From positions 1 to 8,069 of the forward strand of contig CAZVAQ010000156.1 in NCBI GenBank assembly GCA_964625145.1: 8,069 nt of DNA, read 5' to 3'. A program made the translations under genes and the position numbers. Below the pieces are notes generated by a model, which saw only the letters and a program-made list of their open reading frames with translations, made no database searches and was not told the DNA's origin. The stretch comes from CAYTRP01 sp964625145 (lineage in GTDB: Bacteria; Sumerlaeota; Sumerlaeia; SLMS01; JAHLLQ01). Shown piece by piece: positions 6,060 through 8,069 of this stretch. Every line of letters begins with the position of its first letter. Within the stretch, counting starts at the first letter, position 1.

Positions 6060-6067
6060 AGAGAGAG
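6060..6067 (+). promoter_or_regulatory. AGAGAGAG run, probable metY ribosome-binding site
   Basis: This is the only purine-rich segment before the chosen ATG (6077), at 9-nt spacing. It is a weak Shine-Dalgarno match. It is complementary to CTCTCT at 5986-5991, so pairing of the two would cover the ribosome-binding region and enclose the stems in between. Confidence 0.45.
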
Positions 6068-6076
6068 TTGCTACAC

Positions 6077-7381
6077 ATGTCTGTCGATGCAAAGCCGCAG
6101 TACAAGTTCGAGACCTTGGCCCTCCACGCCGGAGCCGCTCCCGACCCGGTCCAACTGTCCCGGGGAGTGCCCCTTCACCGTACGACTGCCTACCAATTCA
6201 AGAGCACCGAACACGCCGCCAACCTCTTCAGCCTGAAGGAGTTGGGGAACGTCTACAGCCGCCTCATGAACCCGACGCAGGCTGTGCTGGAGGAGCGCGT
6301 CGCCGCGCTCGATGGCGGTGCGGCGGCCCTGGCCCTGGCCTCGGGCACCGCGGGCGTTCATTATTCGGTGCTGACGCTGGCCTCCGCCGGCGACAACATC
6401 GTCTCGGCAAAGGACCTCTACGGCGGCTCCTTCACGATGTTCGATGCCATTCATCCGCAGGTCGGCATCCAGACGAAGTGGGTCGACCCGACGAACCCGG
6501 AGAACTTTGCCAAGGCCATCGACAAGAAGACCCGCGCGCTCTTCATCGAATCGTGCGGCAACCCGGCCCTCAACGTGCCGGACTTCGCCGCCATCGCCGA
6601 CATCGCCCGCGCGCACAACATCCCCGTCATTTGCGACAACACCTTCACGACGCCCTACATCTTCCGCCCCATCGAGCACGGCATCGACATCGTCGTGCAT
6701 TCGCTGACGAAGTGGCTCGGCGGCCATGGCATCGGCATCGGCGGCATCGTGGTGGACAGCGGCAAGTTCGACTGGGGCAAGAGCGCCCACCCGCTCTTCA
6801 ACGATCCCGACCCGAACTACCATGGCCTGCGATTCGGCCATGACCTTGGCGACCTGCAGCCGCTGGCGTACATCCTGCGCATGCGCCTTGTGCCGCTGCG
6901 CAACCTCGGCGCGTGCATCTCCGCGGACAACGCATGGATGTTCCTGCAGGGGATCGAGACGCTGCCGCTGCGCATGGAGCGCCACTGCGAGAACGGCCTG
7001 GCCGCGGCGAAGTTCCTGCGCGACCACAAGCTCGTCGAGTGGGTCTCCTACCCCGGCTTCGAGGATCACCCCACGCACGCCAACGCCAGGAAGTACTTCA
7101 AGGGCAAGTACGGCGGCATGCTGACCTTTGGCATCAAGGGCGGCGCCGATGCCGGCCGCAAGTTCATCGAGTCGCTCCGCCTCTTCAGCCACCTCGCCAA
7201 CGTGGGCGACGCGAAGAGCCTGGCGATTCATCCATGGACGACGACGCACAGCCAGCTCAGCGAAGACCAACGCCGCGGCGCGGGCATCTCGCCGGAGATG
7301 GTCCGCCTGTCCATCGGCCTGGAGCACATCGACGACATCACCGGCGACATCGACCAGGCGCTGCGGGCGGCGACGAAGTAG
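6077..7381 (+). CDS. metY: O-acetylhomoserine sulfhydrylase-family enzyme
   Basis: A 434-residue cytosolic PLP enzyme of the Cys/Met metabolism family. Its length and sequence fit MetY, which makes homocysteine from O-acetylhomoserine and sulfide. The N-terminus (FETLALHAG) is typical. YSRLMNPT at 60-67 supplies the Tyr and Arg that reach the neighbouring subunit's cofactor. ASGTAG at 88-93 binds phosphate. CDNTF at 186-190 carries the Asp (D187) facing the pyridine nitrogen. HSLTKWLGGHG at 208-218 has the Schiff-base Lys at 212. The long insertion after it (DSGKFDWGKSAHPLFNDPDPNYHG) separates MetY from the shorter cystathionine synthases and lyases. The C-terminus (HPWTTTHSQLSEDQRRGAGISPEMVRLSIGLE) is conserved. 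ATG 6077 is preferred to an in-frame TTG at 6068 inside the ribosome-binding region. It is monocistronic, with a structured leader before it and a terminator after it. Related homocysteine/cysteine synthases cannot be fully separated by sequence. Confidence 0.93.
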   Translation: MSVDAKPQYKFETLALHAGAAPDPVQLSRGVPLHRTTAYQFKSTEHAANLFSLKELGNVYSRLMNPTQAVLEERVAALDGGAAALALASGTAGVHYSVLTLASAGDNIVSAKDLYGGSFTMFDAIHPQVGIQTKWVDPTNPENFAKAIDKKTRALFIESCGNPALNVPDFAAIADIARAHNIPVICDNTFTTPYIFRPIEHGIDIVVHSLTKWLGGHGIGIGGIVVDSGKFDWGKSAHPLFNDPDPNYHGLRFGHDLGDLQPLAYILRMRLVPLRNLGACISADNAWMFLQGIETLPLRMERHCENGLAAAKFLRDHKLVEWVSYPGFEDHPTHANARKYFKGKYGGMLTFGIKGGADAGRKFIESLRLFSHLANVGDAKSLAIHPWTTTHSQLSEDQRRGAGISPEMVRLSIGLEHIDDITGDIDQALRAATK

Positions 7382-7383
7382 GG

Positions 7384-7410
7384 GAAGGGTGAAGGGTGAA
7401 GAGTGAAAAG
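7384..7410 (+). repeat. GAAGGGT heptad array after the metY stop
   Basis: GAAGGGT (7384-7390), GAAGGGT (7391-7397), GAAGAGT (7398-7404) and GAAAAG (7405-7410) start two bases after the TAG. Each junction makes a TGA (7390, 7397, 7404), one in each reading frame. The array has the same sense orientation relative to its gene as the one at the galK stop and shares AAGAGTGA with it. Confidence 0.7.
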
Positions 7411-7412
7411 AG

Positions 7413-7445
7413 CGGGTCGGCAGATGGTTGCCGGCCCGTTTTTTT
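7413..7445 (+). terminator. Rho-independent terminator of metY
   Basis: A 10-bp stem, CGGGTCGGCA (7413-7422) with TGCCGGCCCG (7429-7438), contains a single G-U pair. It has a 6-nt loop and is followed by seven T residues (7439-7445). It lies 32 bp past the stop codon and is the clearest terminator in the window. Confidence 0.93.
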
Positions 7446-7460
7446 ATGTGGGGGTGCGCT

Positions 7461-7514
7461 GGGAGCGCCGGGCGCTGGACCGGCCCCGGGGGCGCCGGGC
7501 TCTGCACCGGCGCG
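7461..7514 (+). repeat. Two tandem 27-bp hairpin units
   Basis: Units 7461-7487 and 7488-7514 agree at 21 of their first 24 bases. The second forms a perfect 7-8-7 hairpin, GCGCCGG (7492-7498) with CCGGCGC (7507-7513). The first forms the same stem with one mismatch. The first also contains AGCGCC-G-GGCGCT (7464-7476). This resembles REP-type intergenic repeats. No transposase is nearby. Confidence 0.6.
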
Positions 7515-7588
7515 TCGTGAGAATACTCCACAGCACCAACGCGAGGGTGGCGCGAGGGGGGTGTGCCCGATGGCGTTTGCTGCCGCTT

Positions 7589-7662
7589 GGGTTGTGGGGA
7601 AGTGGTGGGTGGCGGAGGTGGGATGGGTGGAAAGGGGTTGCCGCGGTGGGTGGGGGTGGGGG
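7589..7662 (+). other. G-rich tract with quadruplex potential
   Basis: The plus strand is made almost wholly of G and T with few C, including many GGG runs. The end (7634-7662) has four G-runs: GGGG, GGG, GGGGG and GGGGG, with loops of 10, 1 and 1 nt. That meets the usual G-quadruplex pattern except for one long loop. It ends about 80 nt before the DUF2130 start codon. Confidence 0.5.
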
Positions 7663-7740
7663 ATGAAGGAAAAGACTTGCGCAGATTCGATGATGGAGTT
7701 CGGCGTAAACCCGCATTAGCGCCAAATGAAGGTGGGTTTG

Positions 7741-8069
7741 ATGACCCAAGACCCAGCCATCACATGCCCCAAGTGTGGCGCGGACATCAAGCTAACCGAG
7801 TCGCTTGCAGCACCCATATTGGAAAGCGCGCGGCAGGAATTCGCGGAGCAACTCAGCCAGCGCGACGAGCAGATTGCCGAGCGCGAACGAAAGTTGAGAG
7901 ATGAGCAGAGATTATTGGCCGAGGCCAAGGACAAGATGGACGAAGAGGTGGAAGCTCGCCTCAAAGTAGAACGCGATGCGATCATCCAGCAGGAAGCAAA
8001 GAAGGCCCGCCGGGCTTTACTGACATTCACCCCGTCAGTTGACACTGCTGAAAGAGACCTCCCAATGCA
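7741..8069 (+). CDS. DUF2130-family coiled-coil protein, 5' part
   Basis: 109 codons are visible, and the 3' end is beyond the window. ATG 7741 follows AAGGTGG with about 6 nt spacing. The N-terminus ITCPKCGADIKLTESLAAP, with a single CxxC (C9, C12), is the hallmark opening of DUF2130 proteins (COG4487), which are usually around 400 residues or more. Residues 29-90 are a charged, Gln/Glu/Arg-rich helix with coiled-coil character, also typical. The function of the family is unknown. After residue 91 the sequence (LLTFTPSVDTAERDLPM) contains prolines that would break the coil, and fits the family less well than expected. About a third of the codons end in A or T, including AGA, TTA, ATA, CTA and GTA. 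That is clearly more than in metY and may point to separate ancestry. The gene follows a strong terminator, so it needs its own promoter. Confidence 0.8.
   Translation, partial: MTQDPAITCPKCGADIKLTESLAAPILESARQEFAEQLSQRDEQIAERERKLRDEQRLLAEAKDKMDEEVEARLKVERDAIIQQEAKKARRALLTFTPSVDTAERDLPM

Larger units (their letters stand above)
7446..7740. other. Gene-free region between metY terminator and DUF2130 gene
   Basis: I see no credible gene on either strand in these 295 bp. Reading frames that stay open encode low-complexity Gly/Val/Arg or Pro/His peptides and have no ribosome-binding sites. The region contains the tandem hairpin repeat (7461-7514), a segment with GCGAGGG twice (7541-7558), the G-rich tract (7589-7662), and an AT-richer 60 bp before the DUF2130 start in which I found no convincing promoter. 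Confidence 0.7.

Noticed and set aside
5895..6076. Known SAM riboswitch class upstream of metY
   Set aside because: I could not find the conserved core segments of SAM-I, SAM-II or related classes. A covariance-model search would be decisive.
6071..7531. Long open frame on the minus strand opposite metY
   Set aside because: It mirrors the strong G/C third-position bias of metY. Its translation is an Arg/Ala/Val-rich sequence with no motif, and it crosses the metY terminator.
7396..7749. Small open frames on both strands after metY
   Set aside because: They run through the terminator, tandem repeat and G-rich tract and encode low-complexity peptides without ribosome-binding sites.

Overview
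The window is GC-rich bacterial chromosome with eight protein-coding genes, two of them cut by the window edges. G/C-ending codons dominate most of the genes. The intergenic regions hold hairpin-forming repeats and degenerate 7-bp repeats, as often seen in large-genome Planctomycetota-like and other environmental bacteria. No phylogenetic marker is present, so the lineage is not established. I see no phage, transposase, CRISPR, tRNA or rRNA.

Layout. Positions 1-376 (minus) hold the N-terminal part of a small lipoprotein with its own candidate promoter. Positions 466-2926 (minus) are a tight three-gene operon, transcribed right to left: a Bfd-like [2Fe-2S] protein, a DUF2314 lipoprotein and galactokinase (galK), each junction being a 4-bp ATGA overlap. 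Diverging from it is a large YfhO-like multi-pass membrane protein (3054-5192, plus). Its stop codon runs straight into a 102-bp inverted-repeat element (5191-5292). Next is a convergent GNAT acetyltransferase (5361-5894, minus). It diverges from metY (6077-7381, plus), an O-acetylhomoserine sulfhydrylase-family PLP enzyme. metY ends in heptad repeats and a strong intrinsic terminator (7413-7445). A 295-bp gene-free stretch follows, with a two-copy 27-bp hairpin repeat and a G-rich tract. The window ends in the start of a DUF2130 coiled-coil protein (7741-8069, plus).

Function. metY belongs to methionine/sulfur assimilation and galK to galactose use. The YfhO-like protein is probably an envelope glycan or lipid-linked-sugar enzyme. 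The other genes have no firm role. The genes do not form one obvious pathway. Translational coupling of an iron-sulfur ferredoxin-like protein, a lipoprotein and galactokinase is unexpected.

The best candidate for something undescribed is the 182-bp region before metY. About 100 nt of it (5968-6067) can fold into adjacent stems, including a CTCTCT segment complementary to the purine run at the ribosome-binding site and two alternative pairings that would release it. It matches no SAM-sensing motif I can recall. This is a hypothesis from complementarity alone. A second theme is heptad repeats at the 3' ends of galK and metY. Because the period is 7, they place stop codons in all three frames.
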